NCBI GenBank assembly: GCA_017482565.1
Contig: JAFUMO010000031.1
Span: 1-61,775, forward strand
Source of the DNA: Bacteroidales bacterium
GTDB taxonomy: Bacteria; Bacteroidota; Bacteroidia; Bacteroidales; UBA932
Reading direction: 5' to 3'
Length of the DNA: 61,775 bases
This document shows, piece by piece, positions 25,371-33,472 of this stretch; position 1 is the first letter of the stretch, and the number at the start of each line of letters is the position of its first letter. Made by a program: the position numbers and the translations under genes. The notes under the pieces are model-generated. The model ran no database searches, was not told where the DNA came from, and worked only from the letters and a program-made list of their open reading frames with translations.

Positions 25371-25919
25371 ATGGAAATAAATCTTAACAAAGTAGTTTCG
25401 TTATCATATACACTGGAAGTTGATGGCGATGTTATTTAGACTGTATCAGCAGATAAGCCTATGATGTTCATCTATGGGACAGGCTATCTTCTTCCAAAAT
25501 TTGAGGAGTACATTGCAGGAAAGAAAGTTGGTGACACTTTTGAGTTCACACTCACAGAGGATGAGGGTTACGGCAAAGTGAACCCTGATGCAATAGTAGA
25601 ACTCAAGAAGAAGATGTTTGAGATTGACGGCAAGATTGAGGACGGTCTCCTTACAGTTGGCAACGTTCTCCCTATGATGGATTCGGAGGGCAACAGGCTC
25701 AACGGTGCAATTGACGAAGTTAAGGAGGATACAATCATCATGAACTTCAACCACCCTCTTGCAGGTGCTGCACTTCACTTCACCGGTAAGGTTGAGGCTG
25801 TAAGGGAGGCAACAGAGACAGAGCTTACAAACGGCCTTTTTAACGAGAAGGTGCAGCACTCATGCGGTGACAGCTGTGGTTCAGACTGCTCATCTTGCGG
25901 TTGCGGCGGCTGCCACTAA
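25371..25919 (+). pseudogene. slyD: SlyD-like FKBP prolyl isomerase with in-frame amber codon
   Basis: The frame opens with MEINLNKVVSLSYTLEVDGD, typical of SlyD, reaches VI and then meets TAG at 25437-25439. It continues in frame with TVSADKPMMFIYGTGYLLP through a complete FKBP/IF domain to TAA. The family normally has a charged residue, often Glu, at that place; GAG to TAG is one base change. Translation could restart at the ATG at 25461, but that would lose the first FKBP strand. The C-terminus is Cys-rich (CGDSCGSDCSSCGCGGCH), like metal-binding SlyD tails. Everything after the stop looks well conserved, so the lesion is recent, a sequencing error, or tolerated by readthrough. TAG is a genuine stop in other genes here. 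Confidence 0.85.
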
Positions 25920-25990
25920 TTAACAGACAGCTATGCAGCTATAAGATAATGTGAGTATAAGAGCTCATAGAGATAGCTGGAGAGTATATT

Positions 25991-26111
25991 GAGGGTGACT
26001 CAAAAGGTGGAAATTTAAGGCTTGCACAGGTGAGGAAACCGGAGTTTACTTAGGTAAATGAGGATTTCCGAGGCAAGCGTAACGCAAAATTTACCCTTTT
26101 GAGTCACCCCC
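25991..26111. repeat. 121-bp imperfect palindromic repeat
   Basis: The left arm begins GGGTGACTCAAAAGG and continues with AAATTT and GGCTTGC. The right arm, read on the minus strand, begins GGGTGACTCAAAAGGG and continues AAATTT and GCTTGCC, so the whole element folds into a long hairpin. The apical part contains GAGTTTACTTAGGTAAATGAGG, which resembles the loops of the smaller repeats at 22447 and 31752. It has no coding capacity and lies between convergent slyD and tamB, where it could act as a terminator. Confidence 0.8.
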
Positions 26112-26126
26112 TTTAATTTTCCGGAA

Positions 26127-29100
26127 TTAATCCTGAGATTTCTTCTGTGCTTTCCTCTTCGCCCTCTCCTGCTTTTCGTACGCCTTCTGGGCCTTGGACT
26201 TGCCTTTCAGGAGGCTCCTGAAACTGTTGAACTCCTTCTGATAGACAATACCAACGCCGCTTCTCTGGCTGCTATTATTGTCATTATATGTAGAATACTG
26301 GTCCTCTGCATGAGAGAACACATCCAGGCGCACATTGCCAGGATTGTCAAGCTTTATCTCCACATCAATGTTTCCTATCACATCCCTGCTGCTGTTGCCG
26401 TAAGGATCATTTCCAATATTCCCGTTTATAACCACCCTGTTGTTGAACAGCTGCGTTGAAACAGCCACATCAAATATATCCGTACCCCGTTCTCCTGGCT
26501 GGTAGTTCAATCCAAGGTCAAGAGGGATTCCCAGCTGCTGGAAGATCATGTTTATCTGGTTGCTCAGGATTTCCGAGGCGTTTGAATACAGCAGTGATGA
26601 GTTGTTTGCTATGCCGCTCTGCTCGTCGGGAATAAAGCCTCCTGAAACCAGAAGGGCCATAAGCTGCTTCTGTACCTTGCCCTGGGTATTGAGGGCGCTC
26701 TCAACCCTGATCTTTGTTGTAGGGTCAAGGTCAGGGACATTGATTGAGAAGGTGAGCTGAGGATTCATCATCTTTCCTTCCATTCCAATGATGCAGTCCA
26801 CATTCCTCCGTGTTGAAACACTGCTTGTATCTGCAATAAGCGGATTGATGGATGCCTTTGTATGATAGACAGCCTCAAGGTTGAGGTTGGTATTGGTAAT
26901 GTCACCGTTGAAATTGATTGTTCCTCCCGGCTGCAAGGTAAAGTCCTTTGCGGCAAAGCCTGCAAGGACAAACTTGTAGCTTCCGTCAGTTACATGATAA
27001 TCACCAAAAATGTCAAACACCTCTTTTGAAGGATTTATGTCCATGTCAATTGTGCCGTTACCCTTTGCCCTTATCACATCACCTACAGACTTGTCAATCT
27101 CAATCATAATCTCAGCATCCGGGGTAAGACGGGCCTCCATGTTCACATCAAGCTGGGTCTCGCCCTTCACAATACCTGACGTATTGATTGACAGCGTATC
27201 ATACGGATCAATCCACACATTGCTTTCAGACTCAACAAAAGTGAGCAGATTTGTCTGCGAGGCAGTTGCAGAACTTGAAAGAGGTATATGGATAACAGTA
27301 TTCTTGTCTGAAACAACACCTATATCAATTCCAATCCTCTCAAGCGGGCCTTTCAGATGAACTGCACCTGTTGCAAATGCACTGCCATAGAAGAATTCGT
27401 TGTCCCTTTCCGTGGTATTGAGGCACTGCATTCCGGTAAAGTCAACATTTACATCAAGGGCAAGGTTCCTGAAATAATTGTATGTAAGGCTACCGTTCAC
27501 CAATCCCCTTGAATTGAACTTGTCATAAATAGGTAGGTTCCTGAAGAAGATACCCTTCTCAGTAAGCTCAAACGGGCCGTTCAGCTTGTAAGGCACCCTT
27601 GTAAAGTCCAGAATAAAACCCAGATTGCTGAACCTGCACTCCTCACCTGTGAGGGAAAGCTTGTCAAGCGGGCCATTAAGATGGAGTTCTCCCGACAGGC
27701 TGCCGCTTGTCCTGGACACCAGCCCCTGCAGGAACGGCTCAAAATAGCCTACAGAGAGGTCTTCCAATGAAGCATTCATGCTCAGATAAGAATCCTCAGG
27801 CCTATAGAAGCCTGTAGCTGAAAGATGGGGCTTTCCCTCAAGCCTTGATTGTACAAGTATATTGAGGTGCTTTCCTGATGCATCCCATCTGCTCATCATC
27901 CTGAGGGAGCCCGCCATGTTGTTATATACTGAAACATCCTCTCCCTTTATATCAAAGAAGGCCTTAGGTTCCCTATAGAGGTCAGATATGATTCCGCTGC
28001 CCGAGAAGAATCCCTCAAGGTTGAAGGATTTGGTGAGGAACAGGTTTAATATCCCAATATTGAAATTCTTGAGACTGAAATTCAAAGTGTCAGGCCTGTT
28101 CTTCGAAACGTCTCCATAAAGGGAGAATATCTGTTCCCTGTTTGCAATTTTGAAGTTGGAGACATGTATTGAACTGTCTGCCACTGAGATATATGCAGGT
28201 GTAAAGCTCCACTTCTCCCCTTTAAGGCTTATGGCTGAAGAGCCGTCAATATTGATGTCAAGCTCCTTCTGCGGCTTGAATACCACATCGGCAATAAGGC
28301 TTGCACTGTTGTCCTCTGTTGAATCATTTCTGAAATTGAAACCGGCCTTGAGCAGATTCCCCTCAGCCTTCAGGTCAATTGAACTGCTGTCCATCCTCAT
28401 CCCGGCAAACCTGATGTTTCTTGAGAAAAGGGAGAGCACTGTGGGACGAGAAGTGCCGGCAGTAAGGTTGAGCTTCAGTCCCTTGAGATAATCGGCACCG
28501 TTTGCAATCCTGCCGGAAAGTACCGTAGCCTTCAGATTGTCTTTTCTGTCAATGGTAACCTTTACTCTGGTGCTGTCCATTATATATAGTCCGGGCTTGA
28601 TTGCCCTGCACAGGTTTTGTGTATTGAATGTCTGCACAGAGAAATTATATATTCCGTTATTGAAAATTTCAGCGGTATCCCTGCTGAACAGGTTGTCCAG
28701 GTTTGAATAGGCAACTATATCGGCTGCCTTGCTTATGAACATGTTGATAGGGCCAGGGCCTGAATAGCGGGCCTTGGCAAATGGGGAATCAAGTGAAGCA
28801 GTGAATACCCTGTTGGAATTCATTGAAAGCACCGTTACGTTGCCAAGCTTGTACTTGCCTGCAGAAGTCCTGTATTCAGCATTCTTTACATCAATCCTTC
28901 CTGTAACATAGCTGTCCTTGATATGGGTAAAGTTGGCAGTAGTTGAAAAACTTACCTCCTTGATATCCGTACCCGAATTTATATTGAGGGAATCCAGATT
29001 GACATATGGCACCAGTGCCTTAAAATCATACTTGCTCTCTTTCTCCCTTGCAAACGAGAAGAGCCCCTGGAATATGAAGTCGAGGTTAGGGTCATGACAA

Positions 29101-30635
29101 GTGATGCTGCCGTTGAAGAATTTGTCCGTATACCTTCCGTTTGCCATAATCCTTGAATAATCATAGCCGTTGAAGCCAAGACGCTCTACCCTTATGCTGT
29201 CTATCTTCACATCCATCCCCTTATTTGAAGAGCCGAACAGTGCATTTACATCCGCCTTGAGATCCAGCTTCCCAAAAATGGGATTTGTAAGTGCCTGCCC
29301 CATATCAAACCCAACTGCAGCAATGCTTCCGTCAAACCTCACCCCATTCTGCGGCTCATTCCTGAAAAGGAGGTCAAGGTCTATATTTCCTATAGCGGAC
29401 TCTATTGAACCGTTTGCAACAAAGTCATCCAGAAGACCCATAAGCGAGCCTGTAAAGCTGTAGTTTACAAAAGGCGAAAGGGATGAAATGAACCTGTTCT
29501 CGGGAGTATTGTTGATTGAAGCAACAATTGCAGCAATATCCCTGCAGTTTGTGGAACTCCTTGTCACCTGGGCAACGGCCATTGTCCTTCTCACATCCGG
29601 AAGACCCATTATCCTTGCATCAATCGTAAGGTATGAGAGGCCCGATTCTGATGTTACAGTAAGGTTGCTTGTCCTGAAGCTGTCCACAGTACCTTCAGCC
29701 TGTCCGTTGAGAAAAAATGCAAGGCTGCTGCCATACATTGAAGGGGCAATCTTCCCGATAGTCTTGAAGTTGAGGTGTGAGCCATTGAAATCAATCCCCA
29801 TACGCACCTTTGAGGTAAAGTCTGCAAGATCCCTCGGCGAAGTATATTTCATAAAGAAATACCTTGCATCAAGAACAGAATAGCTGTCTGCAAGATAAAT
29901 GTCGCTCACAAGCGCTTCAGTTCCGCTGATTCTGGCATTTCCCCTCAATCCGGCAAGCTTGAATCCGCTGTGGTCTGTACCCGAAACATTGTTAATGCAT
30001 GCATGGAGCGTATCCGACTTGAGATGAACATCACTGATATTCACATTTATGTCACTTACACTAAGATTGGAGAAATTGATTATGCTGTCCCCCTTGTCAA
30101 CAAACTTGTACGGATTATTGAGGGTAAAGCGGAAATCATTCACCCTAATGGAATTCGCAAGAAGGTCAATTGACCCTTTTGAAGTATCTTTGGGAGCATT
30201 CTTGTCAAGCCTGAAGATCCTGTCCAGATTGGTCTGCTTCCCTTTCTCCGTCTGGAGGTTGAACACACCGCCTGAAACTGAAACTGACTTGAGCTTGAGC
30301 TTCATCCTCAACAGCTGGGAAGGATCAAGGGTTACAGAAAGCTTGTTGCAAGCAAGGAGTGTGTCATTATAGTTGAAATTGGCCCTGAGGGAATCAATCA
30401 GGGGGGACTGTTCTGTTGAAACAATGGAGAAATCCTTTACAATCAACTTGTTGAAAAAGACAACATACACATTCCCAACAGACATCCTTCCATCAATACC
30501 ATCTGACAATGAAGATACTGCCTTTCTTACAATTGCTGTCTGTACAGACGGGAACTGGAAAAGGATCAGTGATACCACCTGCAATGAGACAAGCAGCACA
30601 AAAACGGCAACTGATATTTTTAATGTCTTTTTGAT
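26127..30635 (-). CDS. tamB: TamB-like translocation/assembly module (DUF490), non-ATG start
   Basis: A very large AsmA/TamB-type protein (about 1502 residues) that bridges the periplasm and supports outer-membrane protein or lipid transport. It has an N-terminal membrane anchor, a long beta-helical body of repeating short strands, a DUF490 C-terminal domain (VTDGSYKFVLAGFAAKDF, FSINVPDLDPTTKIRVESAL, QLMALLVSGGFIP) and a basic tail. There is no ATG. Codons between the upstream TAA and the anchor are AAG GAG ATT TTT ATC AAA AAG. I place the start at the ATC at 30635, 6 nt after GGAG, because this restores a charged n-region (KKTLK) before the hydrophobic stretch. The conventional alternative is GTG at 30599, which cuts the anchor short. 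A TAAATTTG box at 30672-30665 fits either. Confidence 0.85.
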   Translation of the reverse strand: MKKTLKISVAVFVLLVSLQVVSLILFQFPSVQTAIVRKAVSSLSDGIDGRMSVGNVYVVFFNKLIVKDFSIVSTEQSPLIDSLRANFNYNDTLLACNKLSVTLDPSQLLRMKLKLKSVSVSGGVFNLQTEKGKQTNLDRIFRLDKNAPKDTSKGSIDLLANSIRVNDFRFTLNNPYKFVDKGDSIINFSNLSVSDINVNISDVHLKSDTLHACINNVSGTDHSGFKLAGLRGNARISGTEALVSDIYLADSYSVLDARYFFMKYTSPRDLADFTSKVRMGIDFNGSHLNFKTIGKIAPSMYGSSLAFFLNGQAEGTVDSFRTSNLTVTSESGLSYLTIDARIMGLPDVRRTMAVAQVTRSSTNCRDIAAIVASINNTPENRFISSLSPFVNYSFTGSLMGLLDDFVANGSIESAIGNIDLDLLFRNEPQNGVRFDGSIAAVGFDMGQALTNPIFGKLDLKADVNALFGSSNKGMDVKIDSIRVERLGFNGYDYSRIMANGRYTDKFFNGSITCHDPNLDFIFQGLFSFAREKESKYDFKALVPYVNLDSLNINSGTDIKEVSFSTTANFTHIKDSYVTGRIDVKNAEYRTSAGKYKLGNVTVLSMNSNRVFTASLDSPFAKARYSGPGPINMFISKAADIVAYSNLDNLFSRDTAEIFNNGIYNFSVQTFNTQNLCRAIKPGLYIMDSTRVKVTIDRKDNLKATVLSGRIANGADYLKGLKLNLTAGTSRPTVLSLFSRNIRFAGMRMDSSSIDLKAEGNLLKAGFNFRNDSTEDNSASLIADVVFKPQKELDINIDGSSAISLKGEKWSFTPAYISVADSSIHVSNFKIANREQIFSLYGDVSKNRPDTLNFSLKNFNIGILNLFLTKSFNLEGFFSGSGIISDLYREPKAFFDIKGEDVSVYNNMAGSLRMMSRWDASGKHLNILVQSRLEGKPHLSATGFYRPEDSYLSMNASLEDLSVGYFEPFLQGLVSRTSGSLSGELHLNGPLDKLSLTGEECRFSNLGFILDFTRVPYKLNGPFELTEKGIFFRNLPIYDKFNSRGLVNGSLTYNYFRNLALDVNVDFTGMQCLNTTERDNEFFYGSAFATGAVHLKGPLERIGIDIGVVSDKNTVIHIPLSSSATASQTNLLTFVESESNVWIDPYDTLSINTSGIVKGETQLDVNMEARLTPDAEIMIEIDKSVGDVIRAKGNGTIDMDINPSKEVFDIFGDYHVTDGSYKFVLAGFAAKDFTLQPGGTINFNGDITNTNLNLEAVYHTKASINPLIADTSSVSTRRNVDCIIGMEGKMMNPQLTFSINVPDLDPTTKIRVESALNTQGKVQKQLMALLVSGGFIPDEQSGIANNSSLLYSNASEILSNQINMIFQQLGIPLDLGLNYQPGERGTDIFDVAVSTQLFNNRVVINGNIGNDPYGNSSRDVIGNIDVEIKLDNPGNVRLDVFSHAEDQYSTYNDNNSSQRSGVGIVYQKEFNSFRSLLKGKSKAQKAYEKQERAKRKAQKKSQD

Positions 30636-30664
30636 AAAAATCTCCTTTTAGTATCTCCAAATAG

Positions 30665-30695
30665 CAAATTTAATCAAAAATACTGAGTAACTTTG
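30665..30695. promoter_or_regulatory. Divergent -7 boxes for tamB and tsaD
   Basis: On the minus strand TAAATTTG (30672-30665) faces tamB; on the plus strand TAACTTTG (30688-30695) faces tsaD. Both fit TAnnTTTG. Leaders would be about 20-25 nt for tamB (if ATC is the start) and about 15 nt for tsaD. Confidence 0.55.
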
Positions 30696-30716
30696 CAAGA
30701 ATTCACAAATATCTGT

Positions 30717-31742
30717 ATGAGTCTTTTTATTTTAGGTATAGAGTCATCTTGCGATGATACATCGGCTGCAGTATTGAGGGATGAGTATCTCCTCTCAAAC
30801 GTAATGGCCAGCCAGGAAGTTCACAGGAACTATGGTGGTGTGATACCGGAACTTGCATCCAGGGCACACCAACAGAACATACTCCCTGTAGTTGACCAGG
30901 CCCTGAAACAGGCCGGTGTCACCATGAAGGATATTGATGCAATTGCATTCACCCGCGGCCCCGGACTGCTGGGTTCTCTCCTTGTAGGGACATCTTTCGC
31001 CAAGGGGCTCTCAATTTCAACAGGGAAACCTCTTGTGGAGGTAAACCACCTCCAGGGACATATCCTCTCCCACTTCATAAAGGAAGAGGGAAAAGAGAAC
31101 AGGTGCCCAGAATTCCCGTTCCTCACCCTTCTGGTATCAGGCGGGCACACACAAATAGTAAAAGTTACCGATTACCTGAATTTTGAAGTAATAGGGCATA
31201 CTATAGATGATGCTGTTGGAGAAGCATTTGACAAATGCGCCAAGATGATGGGGCTCGGATACCCTGGCGGCCCTATAGTGGACAAGCTTGCCAAGGAGGG
31301 TAATGCCACAAGATTCAAGTTCTCCAAGCCGCACATTGCGGGCCTGGACTACAGCTTCAGCGGAATAAAGACCTCCCTACTCTACTTCCTGCGTGACCAG
31401 CTGAAAGAGAACGCCAGCTTCATTGAAGAGAACAAGGCAGATATCTGCGCTTCATTCCAGAAGCATCTGACAGATATCCTCATGGACAAGCTCCTGAAAG
31501 CAGTGAAACAGACCGGAATCAGACAAATTGCCATTGGAGGCGGTGTATCTGCCAACTCCGGCCTCCGCAACAGGATATATGAAGAGGGTGTGAAGAGGGG
31601 CTGGACCACATTCATCCCGGAATTCAAGTTCACCACAGACAACGCAGCAATGATTGCCATGAGCGGACTATGCAAGTTCCGCCTTGGGATGACCTGCCCA
31701 ATTGATGCCGCCCCAATATCCCGCGCCGCGGATATGAAATAA
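30717..31742 (+). CDS. tsaD: tRNA threonylcarbamoyltransferase TsaD
   Basis: The universal Kae1/Qri7 family enzyme (341 residues) that transfers threonylcarbamoyl to A37 of ANN-decoding tRNAs (t6A). The ATG at 30717 gives MSLFILGIESSCDDTSAAVL, the family start. The iron/zinc-binding histidines lie in VNHLQGHILSH, the nucleotide-binding glycines in LLVSGGHTQI, GLGYPGGPIVDKLA and IGGGVSANSGLR, and the C-terminal aspartate in TTDNAAMIA. It is divergent from tamB, an arrangement I recall from other Bacteroidales. Confidence 0.96.
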   Translation: MSLFILGIESSCDDTSAAVLRDEYLLSNVMASQEVHRNYGGVIPELASRAHQQNILPVVDQALKQAGVTMKDIDAIAFTRGPGLLGSLLVGTSFAKGLSISTGKPLVEVNHLQGHILSHFIKEEGKENRCPEFPFLTLLVSGGHTQIVKVTDYLNFEVIGHTIDDAVGEAFDKCAKMMGLGYPGGPIVDKLAKEGNATRFKFSKPHIAGLDYSFSGIKTSLLYFLRDQLKENASFIEENKADICASFQKHLTDILMDKLLKAVKQTGIRQIAIGGGVSANSGLRNRIYEEGVKRGWTTFIPEFKFTTDNAAMIAMSGLCKFRLGMTCPIDAAPISRAADMK

Positions 31743-31751
31743 AATATATGG

Positions 31752-31795
31752 AACTCGATACACGAGTTTACGCAGTGAATCTCGTGTATCGAGTT
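31752..31795. repeat. Perfect 15-bp-arm stem-loop repeat, unit A
   Basis: AACTCGATACACGAG (31752-31766) and CTCGTGTATCGAGTT (31781-31795) are perfect inverted repeats around the loop TTTACGCAGTGAAT. It sits directly downstream of tsaD and could end its transcript, although there is no T-run. Confidence 0.85.
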
Positions 31796-31810
31796 TCACC
31801 AATTGAAAAT

Positions 31811-31851
31811 GAGTTTGCGAAGTGAATCTCGTGTACCGGGTTTTACCAATT
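31811..31851. repeat. Conserved-loop repeat, unit B
   Basis: A second copy 47 bp after unit A: GAGTTTGCGAAGTGAATCTC followed by GTGTACCGGGTTTTACCAATT. About 35 of 41 positions match unit A, but the left arm is not duplicated, so it does not fold into the same perfect stem. Confidence 0.75.
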
Positions 31852-31858
31852 AAGACAA

Positions 31859-33442
31859 ATGAAAGAAGTTGAGATAATTTTCCCAGCAAGGCACAATCCT
31901 TCTGACAATGATATTGTTGCAGCGTGCGAGAAGAGCTTGCGCGTGCGTCCGGGCACAATTATAAGCCACGAGGTGCGCAAGAGGTCCCTTGATGCCCGCA
32001 GCGGGGAAATCAAATACAGATACAGGGTAAATGTGGCCCTCAAGGGCGAAGCCCCAATTGAGCCATACAGGCTCCTCCCGTTCAGGAATGTAAAGGAGGC
32101 CGACCCGGTAATTATTGTAGGTTGCGGCCCGGCAGGGCTGTTCGCCGCCCTCAAGCTCCTGCAGCTCGGTCTCAAGCCTATAGTCCTGGAAAGGGGGAAG
32201 GATGTCCACCAGCGTAAGTTTGACATGGCCAAACTTTCAAAAGAACAGAAAGTGAACCCTAACTCCAACTACTGTTTCGGTGAAGGCGGCGCGGGAACAT
32301 TCTCTGACGGAAAGCTCTACACCCGCTCCACAAAGAAAGGGGACATAAGGGAAATACTCAACCTGTTCGTCCATTTTGGGGCAGATCCTGCAATACTCAT
32401 TGAATCCCACGCCCATATAGGTAGCGACAAGCTTCCACGTGTAATAGAGAACATGCGCAACAGCATCATTGAACATGGCGGCCAGGTACATTTCAATTCC
32501 CATGTGGTGGATTTTATACAGACACCAGCCGGCTGGAATGCTGTTGTTGAAGAGGTGAATCTTCCCGATGAAAATACACGAGAAAATCTATCGGGAAGAA
32601 AAATATACTCCGCAAAAAACATTATTCTTGCCACAGGGCATTCTGCAAGGGACATATATGAACTTTTCCATTCAAAGGGGTGGACAATTGAGCCAAAAGG
32701 ATTTGCCATTGGAGTAAGGGTTGAGCATCCGCAATCCCTGATAAATAATATCCAGTACCACGGAAAATACCAGCCATACCTCCCTACTGCTGAATATTCA
32801 CTTGTAACACAGGTAGATGGCAGAGGAGTATTCTCATTTTGCATGTGCCCGGGCGGCATCCTCGTACCTGCAGCAACCTCTGAAGGGGAAATGGTACTCA
32901 ATGGTATGAGCAATTCAATGCGAAATTCAAAATGGGCAAACGCAGGAGTTGTGGTACAGGTAAACCCTGAGGATGTTCCTGAATATGAAAAGCATGGCCC
33001 TCTTCAGGTGCTCCGTTTCCAGCAGGATGTTGAGAAAAAGATGTACCAGTTCAGCAATAGTATAAAGGCACCTGCCCAAAGGATGGAAGACTTCTCAAGA
33101 GGGGTAATTTCTAAGGATCTTCCTTGCAGTTCCTACAAGCCTGGTACAATATCAGCTCCTCTGCATGAACTTCTTCCCCCATTCGTGGCACAAAGGCTCC
33201 AGAAAGCATTCCCAGAATTCAACAAGAAGATGAGGGGATACTTCACCAACAAGGCACTGCTCCTCGCTATAGAATCCCGCACCTCCTCACCTGTGAGGAT
33301 ACCGAGGGACAAGGATACACTCCAGCACCTTACATTGCCAGGAATTTACCCGTGCGGTGAGGGAGCCGGATACGCCGGAGGAATTGTCTCTTCCGCAATG
33401 GACGGAATCAACTGTGCCATGAAGATATATGAAAACAAATGA
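31859..33442 (+). CDS. FAD-dependent dehydrogenase, COG2509 family
   Basis: A 527-residue flavoprotein. After an N-terminal alpha/beta domain, the FAD-binding Rossmann motif VIIVGCGPAGLFAALKLLQL lies at about 83-102, followed by CFGEGGAGTFSDGKLYTR, ILATGHSARDIYELF, VFSFCMCPGGILVPAA and the C-terminal FAD motif PCGEGAGYAGGIVSSAMDG. The family is widespread but its substrate is unknown; an oxidoreductase role is all the sequence supports. Residues ~234-250 (LPDENTRENLSGRKIYS) form an insertion encoded by a palindromic pair of TCGGGAA motifs. It is followed by a shared terminator. Confidence 0.88.
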   Translation: MKEVEIIFPARHNPSDNDIVAACEKSLRVRPGTIISHEVRKRSLDARSGEIKYRYRVNVALKGEAPIEPYRLLPFRNVKEADPVIIVGCGPAGLFAALKLLQLGLKPIVLERGKDVHQRKFDMAKLSKEQKVNPNSNYCFGEGGAGTFSDGKLYTRSTKKGDIREILNLFVHFGADPAILIESHAHIGSDKLPRVIENMRNSIIEHGGQVHFNSHVVDFIQTPAGWNAVVEEVNLPDENTRENLSGRKIYSAKNIILATGHSARDIYELFHSKGWTIEPKGFAIGVRVEHPQSLINNIQYHGKYQPYLPTAEYSLVTQVDGRGVFSFCMCPGGILVPAATSEGEMVLNGMSNSMRNSKWANAGVVVQVNPEDVPEYEKHGPLQVLRFQQDVEKKMYQFSNSIKAPAQRMEDFSRGVISKDLPCSSYKPGTISAPLHELLPPFVAQRLQKAFPEFNKKMRGYFTNKALLLAIESRTSSPVRIPRDKDTLQHLTLPGIYPCGEGAGYAGGIVSSAMDGINCAMKIYENK

Positions 33443-33472
33443 GGAGAGCCGCAAAAGCTCTCCTTAAATTTT
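33443..33472. terminator. Terminator between convergent flavoprotein and mtaB
   Basis: GGAGAGC (33443-33449) pairs with GCTCTCC (33457-33463) around CGCAAAA, followed by TTAAATTTTAT. Confidence 0.75.

Noticed and set aside
25371-25919. Genome-wide recoding of TAG as an amino acid, suggested by the SlyD amber codon
   Set aside because: TAG ends the PqqD-like, cytidine deaminase and TrmD genes at the expected family lengths, so it is a normal stop here.
31843-32913. Long minus-strand frames opposite the flavoprotein gene
   Set aside because: They overlap a well-supported gene completely and encode low-complexity shadow sequence.
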